Origin: Eulemur rufifrons
Taxonomy: Eukaryota; Chordata; Mammalia; Primates; Lemuridae
DNA: 64,000 nt
Direction of reading: 5' to 3'
Assembly (NCBI RefSeq): GCF_041146395.1
Contig: NC_090989.1
Location: 242,100,843-242,164,842 of the forward strand
The notes beneath the pieces were generated by a model that was not told where the DNA came from, did no database searches, and was given only the letters and a program-made list of their open reading frames with translations. Below, in pieces: positions 11,920 to 22,409 of this stretch; the stretch's first letter is position 1, and every line of letters begins with the position of its first letter. The position numbers were made by a program, and so were the translations under genes.

Positions 11920-12060
11920 CTACTGTGTGTCTGACAATGCAGTAATTTATACTTTTTATGTCTGGTCTAAACAAAAACTTTGCAAAGTAGTTAACCTTGT
12001 ATCCATTTTACAAAGGAGGAAACTAAGGCGTAGATAAGGGACTGACTCACTTACCCTGGT
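11920..12060 (-). mobile_element. MIR SINE fragment
   Basis: Carries the MIR core in minus orientation: 'ccattttacaaaggaggaaactaagg' with flanking 'ttatactttttatgtctggt'. Confidence 0.6.
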
Positions 12061-12164
12061 GTGTTCTTTTTTCTTTTCCTGTTAGTGTAATTTGACAGTT
12101 GCATAAGTCTTACCAAACAGAAAGTAGTCAGTTCTAGAAAAACTTCCTTCTACCAGAGCTTCGC

Positions 12165-12755
12165 TTACTTTATCATTTATTTTTATTAGATAATTCATAT
12201 AGTTAGTTTAAAAACTGGTAGCAAATTGTATTCAGTACAAAGTAAATCTTCCTTCACACACTCCCCTGAGGCAACAATCAACAACTTCTTGTGCCTTTCC
12301 AGAAATATTTTATGTATATACAAGCACATATGCAAATATTTCTAAAATTTAATTTTAAGTATTTTACATTGTCCTGTAGCTTTTTTATTCACTCAACATA
12401 TATCTTGGAAATCATTACATATTTCCTAAATCTACCAAATTCTTTTCAATATTAATAGCTCTATATTATTAGTTGTAGGAAAGCCTCATAATTTATTTAA
12501 ATCTCTCCTCATTTGTAGCACCATTGAAATTATTTCATATTTTTGTTATTACAAAGCTACAGTGACTGTTCTTATAAATGGGCCATTTTGTACATGTGCA
12601 AATATATCTGTAGAATAAATTTCTAGAGGTGGAATTTCTGAATCAAAGGCATATCCCTTTAAATTTTTCATAGATACTGGTAATTTTCATCCATAGATGT
12701 GATACAAATTTACTTCCCCTCAGCAATGTTTATCCACACCTTTTCAACACTATGA
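12165..12755 (-). mobile_element. Old L1M 3'-UTR fragment, minus strand
   Basis: Blocks in the usual reverse order of L1M 3' regions: 'cttttttattcactcaacatat', 'agctctatattattagttg', 'ctacagtgactgttcttata', 'aatttctagaggtggaatttctg' and 'ccctcagcaatgtt'. A GAAA-rich simple repeat follows at 12772-12809. Confidence 0.65.
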
Positions 12756-12809
12756 GAACAGTTTCTTAAACAAGAAGAAAAAAGAAAAGAAGAAAGAAAG
12801 AAAGAAAGA

Positions 12810-14440
12810 TCAATTTAATTTGCCTATAAGCACTCAAAGAAAGTTCTTTTTTAGCCTTGCCCAGAAGTTCTGCAGCTCAATCACCTCCCCCAACCCCATT
12901 TACTAGAATACTAATTTCCAACTAAAACTATGAAATCTCTTTCTTTCTGTTTTACTTTATATATGACTGATCTACTTAATATAAGACTGGAGATGGGAAT
13001 TATTAATTCTGCTCTTCTGTATAAAATAAAAACCTGCCTTTGATCACATTGGCCACTCACAACCCTGGATCACTTTCTCACCACACTTTTCTGAAATATC
13101 CACTTTTGGTGGGCGGTGGTATGCAGATGGACTGACTACCTCACCTTCCTGAGAACTACTTACTTAAGGTACTTTTCCTAACAAAGAGAAACGCACTCAC
13201 TTCATTTTTGTCCTTGCTCCTTTCATCATTTGCATCTCAATGGTGACTAGGAAAACACTTTGATTATTATTTGGCTTTGTAAAAACTTATCTTCTCAGTT
13301 CGTCATTCTATAAAGTCCTTGATTTCTAAGGCCAAATCTATTTTGACTTACTATTCATATCTATCTAAAACTTGAAAGTATGGCAATTAATAAAAACTTT
13401 TTACATGTTAAAATAGCTTTAAAACTGTACAGAAGTTAATCAGTCTTGGTGACTTAGAAGTTGACAGGTAGAAGGATCCTAAGATTGACTTCCTTGTTTG
13501 CTAACTTCAAATCTCATCTTTAACAAGTTTTCTCACCCAAGTCTTTAACAACAGTGAGTATCACTTTATTAAATAACTTATAATGAAGGGAGTACTACTG
13601 TCTCTCTCTCCCCCACATCAATAAAGAAAAAATACTTAACACTAGGGTCCTCTGGGTAGAGCTATTTTTTTTTTTTTTCTCAATAGTTTGGGCAATGCTT
13701 ATCCAATCAAAAAGGTTCACCTTAGTTACAGAGGAGGGAGGATTTAATTTGTTAATAATTTTTTCTCCATGCCATGGGGAAGACTCTCCCAGAAGGTAGC
13801 AGCTAGAACAAAACATTAAAAGATTTATGAACAACACCAGTATTTTCTACTTCTGTTTTTATGTATCTCCCCTTTGAGATAGTTGGTGAGTCCTTTACTC
13901 TCACTGCCTGGTACACAGTAGGTGCTCAGTGATTATATCTTGAATGTCTTCAGGACTGAGAAGATTACTTACAGAGTTAGAACTCTTCACATTACTTCCC
14001 TCCAGATTTCACATATCTTTTTCTAATACTGAGCGCAAAACAGGCTCCGGGGCAGCTACATTGTCCCTCTGAATGGCGACAGAGGTTATTCTCAGTTTGT
14101 TCAGAAATGCCTTAAAGATATTAACAGAGGCAATAACTTAAATAGTCTCAAATAGTAATCCATGGACAGAAAATGTAAGCGCAATGTCCTCAGACTTGTT
14201 CTTTGGCTTCTATTCCACTAGAGAAACAATTTTCTAAAACCAAATAGTCTACAGATAGAACCGTGGCAACACTCAATTATGATGTTAGCTATCTGAGGAA
14301 GATACAGTTAAGAATTCAGAAAACTACTTAAGCGTTTTAAGACAATTCACGCAAAGTTCAAATACAAAAAAAAAGGAAATAATAACGTATACATTTAAAA
14401 ATGTTTATTTGCGTATTACTTGAACTTGATGACTTAAATA
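12810..14440. other. Intergenic, no gene; small repeat scraps
   Basis: A T-run lies at about 13665-13679, and a MIR-like 3' end ('ctggtacacagtaggtgctcag') at about 13910. No coding signal. Confidence 0.55.
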
Positions 14441-15270
14441 AGGCATGCGAGAGCGAAAGGAGGAGAGGGGCGTGAAGTGGGTGCCTTCCCGGCCGCCCCG
14501 GCCCGGGTCTGTGGCGCTGGCGCGGGGACGACGGAGGAGCCCGGCCAGTTTCGGAGACGCGAGCGAGCCAAGGGCCCCTCTCCGGCCCCGCAGGCTCCGC
14601 GGTCGCCGCCCCCGGGCGCGCCTGCGCCTCGCCGCCCTCCCGGTGCTCACTCCCAGGGAAACTTGCAAACGTTTCAGTTGCAAGTTCGGAGGTTTCGTCC
14701 GCGACAGGAAAGCCCCCACCTCGGAACTGCAGTCCCGCTGCCCATCCTCCAGCCTCAGGGCCGTGTACAGCCGCGCTTAGAACCACTCCCCCTTTTCTGT
14801 CCCTCTCATCTTTCTCCTCCCTCTTTTTTTGTTACCCGTGAAAGCCGGCCATAGTTTCTCACCCCGTGTCCTGTGTCCGGTGTCCGGTGTCCGTGGGCTG
14901 CTGCGACCTCCTCTGCCAGCACTTCTGGGACCCGGGCCTAGTCCCGGTGTGGCCCTTTACAGGCCCCTCCCGCAGCCGCCTGGCCCAGCGTGCGTGTGCT
15001 CCGCGTGCTCGGGAACGCAGGCGTGGCGGCGCCACACGCCATCTCCAAGAAAGGGCCCCGGGGATAAGCTCTGCCTGACCCCGCGGCCCAGTGGCCTTAA
15101 AGTAGGCGTCTGTGCGCTCCCTGAGGTGCCCACACCAAGGCTGAGCCTGCTGGCCCGGGGGAGGGGAAAAACTGGGAAGCCTCCGTCTCTCAAGCAGAAG
15201 TCCAGTGGGGGTGGCGTGGGGGTTGGGAGAGGGTGAGAACAGAGGAGAGTGGGCGTCCTGCAGTTGCGGG
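14440..15270. promoter_or_regulatory. Orphan CpG island, possible promoter
   Basis: About 0.8 kb of GC-rich, CpG-dense DNA bounded by AT-rich sequence, roughly 4.4 kb beyond the end of CDKN2A. It contains a near-match to the NRF1 motif (GCGCCTGCGC at 14618-14627) and GC-box-like clusters. ORFs of 100-183 codons are open on both strands, as expected of any GC-rich island, and no protein family was recognised. It may be the promoter of an unannotated or noncoding transcript. A minus-strand AATAAA lies at 14404-14409, just outside the left edge. Confidence 0.6.
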
Positions 15271-15689
15271 ATGGGGGTGAGGAGGAGAAAATTTGGAGGG
15301 AGACGGCTGAGGGCTGAGTGTTAGAGCTAGAGAGGTTCAGAGAAATGGTGGGGGACAGATACCCAGAAAGTGAGAAGGCCAGGCACGGGAAATAAATGGA
15401 AGAAGGAACTTGGCACATCAGAGCCATTTGGCCGTCCTGCTCTAAAACAAAACAAACTAAACAAAAAACAGGTAACGTCAGAGAAAGTGGCAAAGTAGGT
15501 AGCTCCAAGGGTCCTCCCCTTCACAGGAACGTAGAAGAATAAGCAAAAACCATCGGAACTGACTTTGTGGGAACTCTGAAAAACAGTCAAAAATTTACAG
15601 CAACCAAGCAAACGCTGAGTCAAGAAGAAGATGACTACAGTCATCAAGATAAATTATTGGGGGTGGGGGGAGGAGGAAGATGACTTCAA

Positions 15690-18465
15690 TGCAGCATAAT
15701 GAAGATATCATTAGCGATCTTACAGAAATTAAAAAGGATTATAAAATAATACAACAAACAATTAGAATCCAAAAAATTAGATAACCTAGATGAAATGGAC
15801 ATATTTCTAGAAACACACAAATACAAAAACTGATAAGGAAAAACAGAAAATCTTAACAGACTTATAACAAAGAAATTGAATCAGTAGTCAAAAACCTCCC
15901 CAAGGAAAAGCCCAGGACCACTAGTGACTTATATCAAATGCTTAAAGAACAATTAACACCTGTCCTTCTCAAACTCCTCCAAAAAATAGAAGAGTAAGGA
16001 ATACTTCCTAACTCATTTTGTGAGGCCACCATTACCTTGATAGCAAAATCAAAGACATTACTAGAAAAGGAAACTATAGATCAATATTCCTTATAAATAT
16101 AGATGCAAAAATCCTCAACAAAATACTAGCAAACCAAATCCAGCAGCATATGAAAAGGATTACACGCCATGTCCAAGTGAGATTTATCTCAGGAATACTA
16201 GGAGTTCAATATATGAAAATCAATCAGTGTAATACACATACTAATAAAATGAATGAAGAAACATATGATCATCTCAATTGATGCAGAAAAGGAATTTGAC
16301 AAAATCTGGCACTCTTTCACTATAAAAACATTCAAGAAACTGTAAGTAGAGGGAAACTTCCTCAGCCTAATTATGGGGATTAAAAATTACAGCCAACATC
16401 ATACTCAATGGTAAAAGACTGAAAGATTTCTCCCAGGATCAGGAACAAGACAAGGATGCCTGCTTTTGCTGCTTCTATTCAAAATTGTACAAGCAACATT
16501 GTACTGGAAGTTCTAACCAGAGGAATTAGGCAAGAATACGCAAATAAGAGGGATCCAGGCAGGAAAAGAACATGTAGTACTATCCCTCTTCACAGATGAC
16601 ATGATCTTATACATAGAAAATCCTAAAGAATACATACACACACACACACACAGGCTAATAAAATCAGTGACTACATTTCAGAATAGAAGATCAACACAAA
16701 AAAATCAGTTGTATTTGTATACACTTGCAATGAACAATCCAAAAAGAAAATTATGAAAACAACTTCATTTACAATAACATGAAAGAAAATATATTACTTG
16801 GGAGTAAATTTAATGAATTAGGTGTAATATTTGCACACTGAAAACTACAAAGCATTACTGGAATTAGAGAAGATCTAAGTGAATAGAAAGACAACCTGTA
16901 CTTGTGGATAGAAAGGCTTAACGTTGTCAAGATGGCAATAGTGTCCAAAGCTATGTACATGTTCAATGCAATCCTTATCAAAATCCCAATGGCCTTTAAA
17001 AAAAATAGATTGTAAAAGCTGACTCTAAATTTATATGGAGTTGTAAGAGAGTCCAAATACAATCTTGAAAACAGATCAAAACTATCTTGAAAAAAAATTG
17101 AGGACTCATACTTCTCAATTTCAAAACATACTACAAACATAGAGTAATGAAAACAGTGTGAAACTGACATAAAGATAGACACATTTCCCAATGGAATAGA
17201 ATTGAGAGTCCAGAAATAAGTTAATACATCTATGATCAACTGATTTTGACAAGGGTCTCAAGACCATTCAATTAGCAAAGAATACTCTCTTTAACAAATC
17301 ATGCTGGGACAACTATTGATATGCAAAAGAATGAAGTTACACTCCTATCTTATGCCATATCCACAAAATAACTCAAAATAGATCAGCAATTTAAGGGCAA
17401 GAGCTAAAAGTGTAAAAGTCATAGAAGAAAACAGGGGAAAATTGTTATGGCATTAGATTTGGCAATGGATTCTTAGATGAAAGAAAAACTAGATAAATTG
17501 GACTTTAAAATCTTTTGTGCGTCAAAAGATACTACCAAGGTGAAAAGACAACACACAGAATGAGAAAACAATATTTTGTAAATCATATAGCTGATAAGGG
17601 CCTAGCATCCAGAATATACAAATAACTCTTGCAACTTAACAAAAAGAAAAACAAACTAATTTTAAACTGGACAAAGGACTTGAATAGACATTTCTCCTAA
17701 AAACATATACAAATGGCCAGTAGACACGTGAAAAGATACTTAATATCAGTAGAAAGATTTGAATCAAAACCACAGAGAGATACAGCTTTATACCCACTAG
17801 GATGGCTTTAAACAGCAACAACAAAATAACAAGTGTGAGAATGTAGAGGTATTGGAACCTTCGTACATTGCTCTTTGGAATGTTTAATGATGTGGCTGCT
17901 GTGGAAAACAGTCTGGTAGTTCCTCAAAAAGTTAAACAGAATTATAATATTTTATAACCCAACAATTCTACTCATAACTCTATATAAAAAATTAAAAACA
18001 GGTATTCAAACAAATATTTGCCCATGAATGTTCATAACAGCACTATTCACAGTAGCCAAAGGTGTAAACAATTCAATGTTCATCACCAAATGAATAACTT
18101 GCAGTATATGCATACAATGGAATATGATTCAGCAATAAAAAGGGATGAAGTATTGATATATGCTTCAACATAGAATAAGCCAGACATAAAAGGTCCTATA
18201 TTGTATGATTCAATTTATAAGAAATATCCAGAATAAGTAGATCCATAGAGACAAAAGGGGATTCGTAGCTGCCAGGGGGTAGGGGCAAGGAGGATTTGAT
18301 AGGTATGCTTAATGGGGCCTCCTTTGGAGTTGAAAATGTTTTGGATTAGTTAAGAGTGATGGTTGCACAACATTGTGAATGTACTAAATGCCACTGCATT
18401 GCACATTTAAAAATTGGTAATTTTATGTTATGTGGATTGCATCTCCATAAAAAATAAATAATAAA
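15690..18465 (+). mobile_element. L1M LINE, 3' 2.8 kb, plus strand, dead
   Basis: The plus strand reads as L1 ORF2 through to the L1M 3' end. An 'aacctagatgaaatggac' block is at about 15783, the RT segment 'atctcaattgatgcagaaaag' at about 16272, and a TGCTTTTGCTG remnant of the GCPLSP motif at about 16460. The 3' UTR has 'tgatggttgcacaacattgtgaat' at about 18357 and ends near 'ctccataaaaaataaata'. Stops and frameshifts occur throughout, and an (AC)n run lies at about 16635-16652. The 5' end is truncated. Confidence 0.88.
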
Positions 18466-18469
18466 GGCA

Positions 18470-18850
18470 TGGTGTTCCAGCCTGTGATGAAGCAGCATGG
18501 ATAGGAGACTCTCCTCACCCCAGCTGAAGTTTCAGCCAGGGCCCTTGCAGCAATCCTATTCTGGCAGACAAGCGCAGTTACCTTTGGTTTGGGTGGTGGT
18601 CAGTGGCAACCTCACAAGCCTCTGGAGCCCTCAGCCTGAGCGTGCCAGAGTGCAGAGGCGAGGTTGGGGAGCCAGCCTATGCAAGGCCCACAGAGGGCTG
18701 CAGAGCCATACACTGAGGCTGTGGGCCCCGTTTGGCGTGTCTCCACCATCTACCAGCTGTGGCACCATTGGCAAAATGCCCCCAAACTCTCCGGGTTAGA
18801 GACCGGAGCCAGGTAATAAAGGAACCCCAGGTGTGTGAAAGAGGCCTTCA
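18470..18850 (+). other. GC-rich segment with a 100-codon ORF, unidentified
   Basis: A GC-rich block just downstream of the L1M tail holds an open frame at 18497-18799, ending shortly before an AATAAA at about 18815. I recognise no domain. In human, a short plus-strand noncoding transcript (CDKN2A-AS1, formerly C9orf53) lies just beyond CDKN2A exon 3, in the equivalent neighbourhood. That is position-based knowledge, not a sequence match. It may equally be an old LTR or repeat fragment. Confidence 0.3.
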
Positions 18851-19118
18851 ATCCGAGGTCTCCTTGGAGTTATTCATCGTTTTAACTGCATTTCATCAAT
18901 TTTAAGGCCTGGCTTTTGATATTTTATCGTCTTTGAGATTGGGATGTGTTTTACAATCCCAATGGTGTGTCATACTCCAACTGCAGCATTTTTCTCTCTA
19001 AGAGATACATGAAACCACCGTGAGTCTTGGAAACAATGTTGTCTTCCAGTCAATGAAATTGGTGTTAAATATATTTTTTGTGTGATCATTAGTTGATATG
19101 ATATCCTCTCTCCCGCCA

Positions 19119-19119
19119 C

Positions 19120-19148
<29 letters not shown>
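19119..19148. repeat. (AC)n microsatellite
   Basis: About 15 AC units. On the CDKN2A strand it is (GT)n, lying some 50-75 nt beyond the apparent transcript end. Confidence 0.97.
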
Positions 19149-19150
<2 letters not shown>

Positions 19151-19189
19151 TACCCCTAGCACAGTGCCATAATAGGCGCTCAAAAAATG

Positions 19190-19677
19190 TTGCCTGAATA
19201 AACGTGAGAATGAATGAAAACTATTTTTTCATTCCAGCCTTGGCTCTGCCATTTGCCAGCAGCTTGACTCAAGAAAAGCCAAGTAACTCCTCCTAGCTTT
19301 CCTAGTTCACAAAATGGCTGTAATAAGGCCTCAACAGCTCCGGGAGCGTGGGAGGCTCCCAAGAGGAAGTGTCCACATACATGTGTACTTAGGACGCCAG
19401 CGCTCACTCCCCAGAAATTCAACCCAATGAAAAGGTAGAAACAATGTTTTTTTTTTCATCTTTTATAACAATGTATAAATGGAAATAGAAATGGGAATTT
19501 AGGGGAGGGGGAATGCAGGTAAATGTAAAAAAGCAGTTCAAATCTTTTTAAAAAAAAATCTCTATTTTGTAATGTAAGTTGCAACTAAGAAAGCAGGGAA
19601 GAATCAGGTGGGCGCAGCTCTTCTAAGTCGAAGAATATCAATTCGATGACTTAAGAGTCTGCAAGTGTCTCACGGTC
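19190..19677 (-). other. CDKN2A: CDKN2A exon 3 3' UTR
   Basis: On the minus strand this stretch follows the remembered human CDKN2A 3' UTR closely. Matching blocks are the 'cttataaaa...gaaaaa' run, 'taccttttcattgggttg', 'ggggagtgagcgctggcg', 'ttcttgagtcaagctgctgg', 'caaatggcagagccaa' and a final 'ttttcattcattct'. The human 'caaataaaaataaaata' near the end reads as 'ggaatgaaaaaatag' here, so the canonical AATAAA is missing and only an AATGAA variant remains. The 3' boundary is set by homology and is approximate. Confidence 0.85.
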
Positions 19678-19703
19678 TCAAAGATTCTTTAAGTCGGAGC
19701 TGT
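19678..19703 (-). CDS. CDKN2A: CDKN2A exon 3 coding part (p16INK4a C-terminus)
   Basis: The acceptor is a strong pyrimidine tract ending in CTGCAG at 19704-19709, and the exon begins at 19703. It completes the split Gly/Asp-type codon left by exon 2 (G|AC) and encodes D-S-S-D-L-K-N-L followed by TGA (19680-19678). Human exon 3 encodes D-I-P-D and stops. Here the ancestral stop position reads TTA (Leu), which adds four residues before the next in-frame TGA. The following AAG-AAT codons align with the human AAG-AAC just after its stop, so the alignment is sound. Only p16 uses this coding part; ARF stops in exon 2. Confidence 0.85.
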
Positions 19704-20714
19704 CTGCAGAGAGCAGAAAGAAAATAGACATTAGAAATCAGAAGCCAAAGGCCCATTCCCACCTTCCTGTTTTGCAGTTCCCGCTGCGTATTCAAGCGCT
19801 TATGGATAAAGTGCTTGCAATGGCTTCGCCCGCCCACGTACACCTTCTCTCAGTATCCATCAACCCTCGCTATAGAGTCTGTTCATCGACTCCAGAACCT
19901 GCCAACCGCCACCGCATTCCCGAGCCTCGCTGATCCACGGCCTGCCAGGCTGCTCCCAGCCCACCCCGGCGAGCGCAGAGCGCGCGCGACCGCGTAACCC
20001 ACGGCGTTGCAAGAGGAAAACAAATATTACATAACGAATGCCAGTGCTTGCTCGACACAATGCAGGCTCGAGGGCATGAAGATGTGTCCTCGCCCTTCCC
20101 GTGTCCCCAGGCATTTCTTGCACCTGGTGCAGAGTGAGCCAGCGAATTATGAGTTCCCGGTAAACAAAGGGCACGTCAGGCTCTGGCGCGTCTCCATCGT
20201 GTGGGAAGGTTTGGTTCCAGTCCCATCGCCTCCCTCCCAAGGCGTCCTCCTCCAAACCCGGCTAATAATGGCTTCCTGTCATTTCTAGAACAAAATGGAT
20301 GCTCCTTTCTTAAACCTACAAGACCCCTACATGATCTGGCTTGCGCTCTCCTCCTTAATCTCGTCCCATACAGGCTGCAGCTCGCGGTTCGGTCCTCCCA
20401 ACCCTCCGTGTTCATTCCTGACTCAGCCTTTACACTTGAGAGTCTCTCTTCCTCTCGTAGCTTTCTTTTCTTCAGTCAGGTTCTCTGACCACTCTTTAGC
20501 CTTTCCTCCTGTTCACACTTCACTCTTACCCATTGCGTTGGCTTTACAAACTCATTCTCTGAAAATACATTGTTAATCTTGTTTAATCCATTTCCTAGAA
20601 TGTAAGCTCCGTGAGGGCAGGATCCTGTTTTGTCTCGTTCATCTTTGTGTTCTCAGCGCCCAGAACGGGGCTGATCACTGTAATAGCATCTTAAAGAGTT
20701 CATCGTGCTTGGAG

Positions 20715-20838
20715 AGGAGATGTTGGGGGGAAGGAGGAAAGGAGGAAAGATGGGAAGGAGGGAGGAAGGAAGAAAAAAGAATGGAAGGAAGGGAAGAGAA
20801 GAAAGAAAAAGAAAGGAAGGAAGGAAGGAAGGGAGGAA
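20715..20838 (+). repeat. GGAA/GA-rich purine tract
   Basis: A run of almost pure purine on the plus strand with imperfect GGAA and GGAAG units. It becomes an almost exact (GGAA)n at 20814-20830. Confidence 0.95.
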
Positions 20839-21370
20839 GTGCTTGGGTTTAACATCTTCTGTTTGGTTATTAAGAGTCGCTCATTTTTGCTCATTTGCCA
20901 GTGACCGAATTCAATCGTCTACTCCCTCTTGTACCTAAAGCGCCTCCAGTTTTTGGCTGCGCCCCGCAACAGCGTTGTGACTGGCCTCTGTGCTACACTG
21001 CTTCCCGGATGCAAGCTGTAATTGGTGGAGGACAGAGGGTGGGCCGACTAAAGGAGCTCTTCGCGCCTCTCACTTTAAAGGTGCAAGGGCTTTGCATTGT
21101 TTTACAGCACCTCCCAGCAGAGGGCCTAGAGGTAGACTCTACACCCTGTTCTCTCCGGCTCCCCTGAGGCCCAGGGACCCCAATGCCCCAGTTCTGAGCC
21201 AAAATAGAATAGATTTCAGTATCCTCAAAGTCATATTTTACCTTAAATATTCGTGTTAATTTTATGTATTGCTTCGTATAGCTATTTTGTTAAAACAAAC
21301 GTTCCCTAGCCAGAAAAATAATCAGAGTAAGGTTGCACTTAAGACAGACAGACGTGGGAGTAGGGGAAAA

Positions 21371-21677
21371 GAAAGACTGGACGCGGTGGCTCACGCCTGT
21401 AATCCCAGCACTTTGGGAGGCTGAGGCAGGAGGATTGCTTGAGTTCATGAGTTCAAGACCAGCCTGAGCAACATAGCGAGACCCGGTCTCTACAAAAAAT
21501 AGAAAAATTAGCCGGGTGTGATGGCCTGCTCCTATAGTCCCAGCTACTCAGGAGGCTGAGGAGGAAGGATCTCTTGAGCCCAGGAATTCGGTGACAGTGA
21601 GCTATGATGGCGCCACTGCACTCTAGCCCGGGCAACAGAGCAAGACCCTCTCAAAAAAAAAAAAAAAAAAAAAAAAA
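21371..21677 (+). mobile_element. Alu (older, AluJ-like)
   Basis: Dimeric Alu with the 'ggtggctcacgcctgtaatcc' head, 'gcctgagcaacatagcgagacc' left arm, a short A-rich linker and a right arm ending in 'gggcaacagagcaagaccctctc' plus a tail of about 25 A. It reads 'gcaacatagcgag' rather than the strepsirrhine 'gcaagagcgag', so it probably predates the lemur-type copies. Confidence 0.92.
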
Positions 21678-22409
21678 TGGCGTTGAGGTTTCATAGAGGG
21701 AAGGTTGGGAGGTCCACGATTCCATATTCCTTGTTCCGTTTCTGATTGCTTGCAGAAACGGAAAGTTTAAATGAAGAAGAGGTAGAAGAGAGTCTCTGTA
21801 TCCCTTAGACTGCTGCAAATTCAGGTGTGCAGACTTCGAGGACTGGCGAGGTCTCCATCCAGACGCTCTCAGAAGCTCTGGAAAACTCCACCACATAAAG
21901 CGGAAGATCACATTAGCAGGGTTGTGCAAAACAGCAGAGAATGACAGATCTCCAGATGATGCCACTGCACAACTGCGTTTGGAAGTCGCGGGGTTGGTCC
22001 AGCCACTTACGTATTCAAATGAGGAAACTGAGACCTCATAGTGGATGTGGCTGGCCAGCTAGTTTGGAGGAAGAGGGGCACTAGACCTCTAGCCTCTCCA
22101 GTCTTCAGTGCTCCACAGTCTAGGCCCAGAGCTGCGGGGAGGATGGGTGTATGGGTTGTTGTGGGTTGGGTAGGGCTTATAGGATGAGCTTTCACGTGCG
22201 CAAGTCCATTTCCGGCTATTTTCCATCTGTAGCCCTGGCTAAGCGGCGCGATCGGGAGACTCAGGCTGTCCCACAGGTTGGCACGTGAGCTGAGGCAGAC
22301 CTGAGATCCAGCTCTCCCAACTTTTTTTTTTTTTTTTTTTTTCTGGAAAATGAATGCCCTGAGCTTCGGAAGCATTCAAGGTTCAAATTCTTAGATCATC
22401 AGTCCTCAC

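Larger units (their letters stand above)
19710..22409 (-). other. CDKN2A: CDKN2A intron 2
   Basis: A 2.7 kb intron with canonical GT at 22409-22408 (GTGAGGACTGATGATC, as in human) and an AG acceptor before 19703. It holds a moderately CpG-rich part (about 19.8-21.2 kb), an L2-like 3' scrap at about 20598-20680, a purine tract at 20715-20838, a CTCF-like core at 21114-21125, an Alu at 21371-21677 and a T-run at 22321-22342. Confidence 0.85.

Noticed and set aside
14358..14786. 142-codon minus-strand ORF over the 14.4 kb CpG island
   Set aside because: Opposite and overlapping ORFs of similar length exist on both strands. Composition is Pro/Arg/Gly/Ala as expected from GC content, and no domain is visible.
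15690..18465. Intact L1 able to mobilise
   Set aside because: Many stops and frameshifts, a 5' truncation and a divergent L1M-type 3' end.
1..19000. MTAP exons on the CDKN2A side
   Set aside because: MTAP lies in this direction in human but about 100 kb away. No MTAP-like coding segment was seen.
20700..20938. ORFs across the GGAA purine tract
   Set aside because: Low-complexity Lys/Glu/Arg/Gly or Ser/Phe/Pro peptides produced by the simple repeat.
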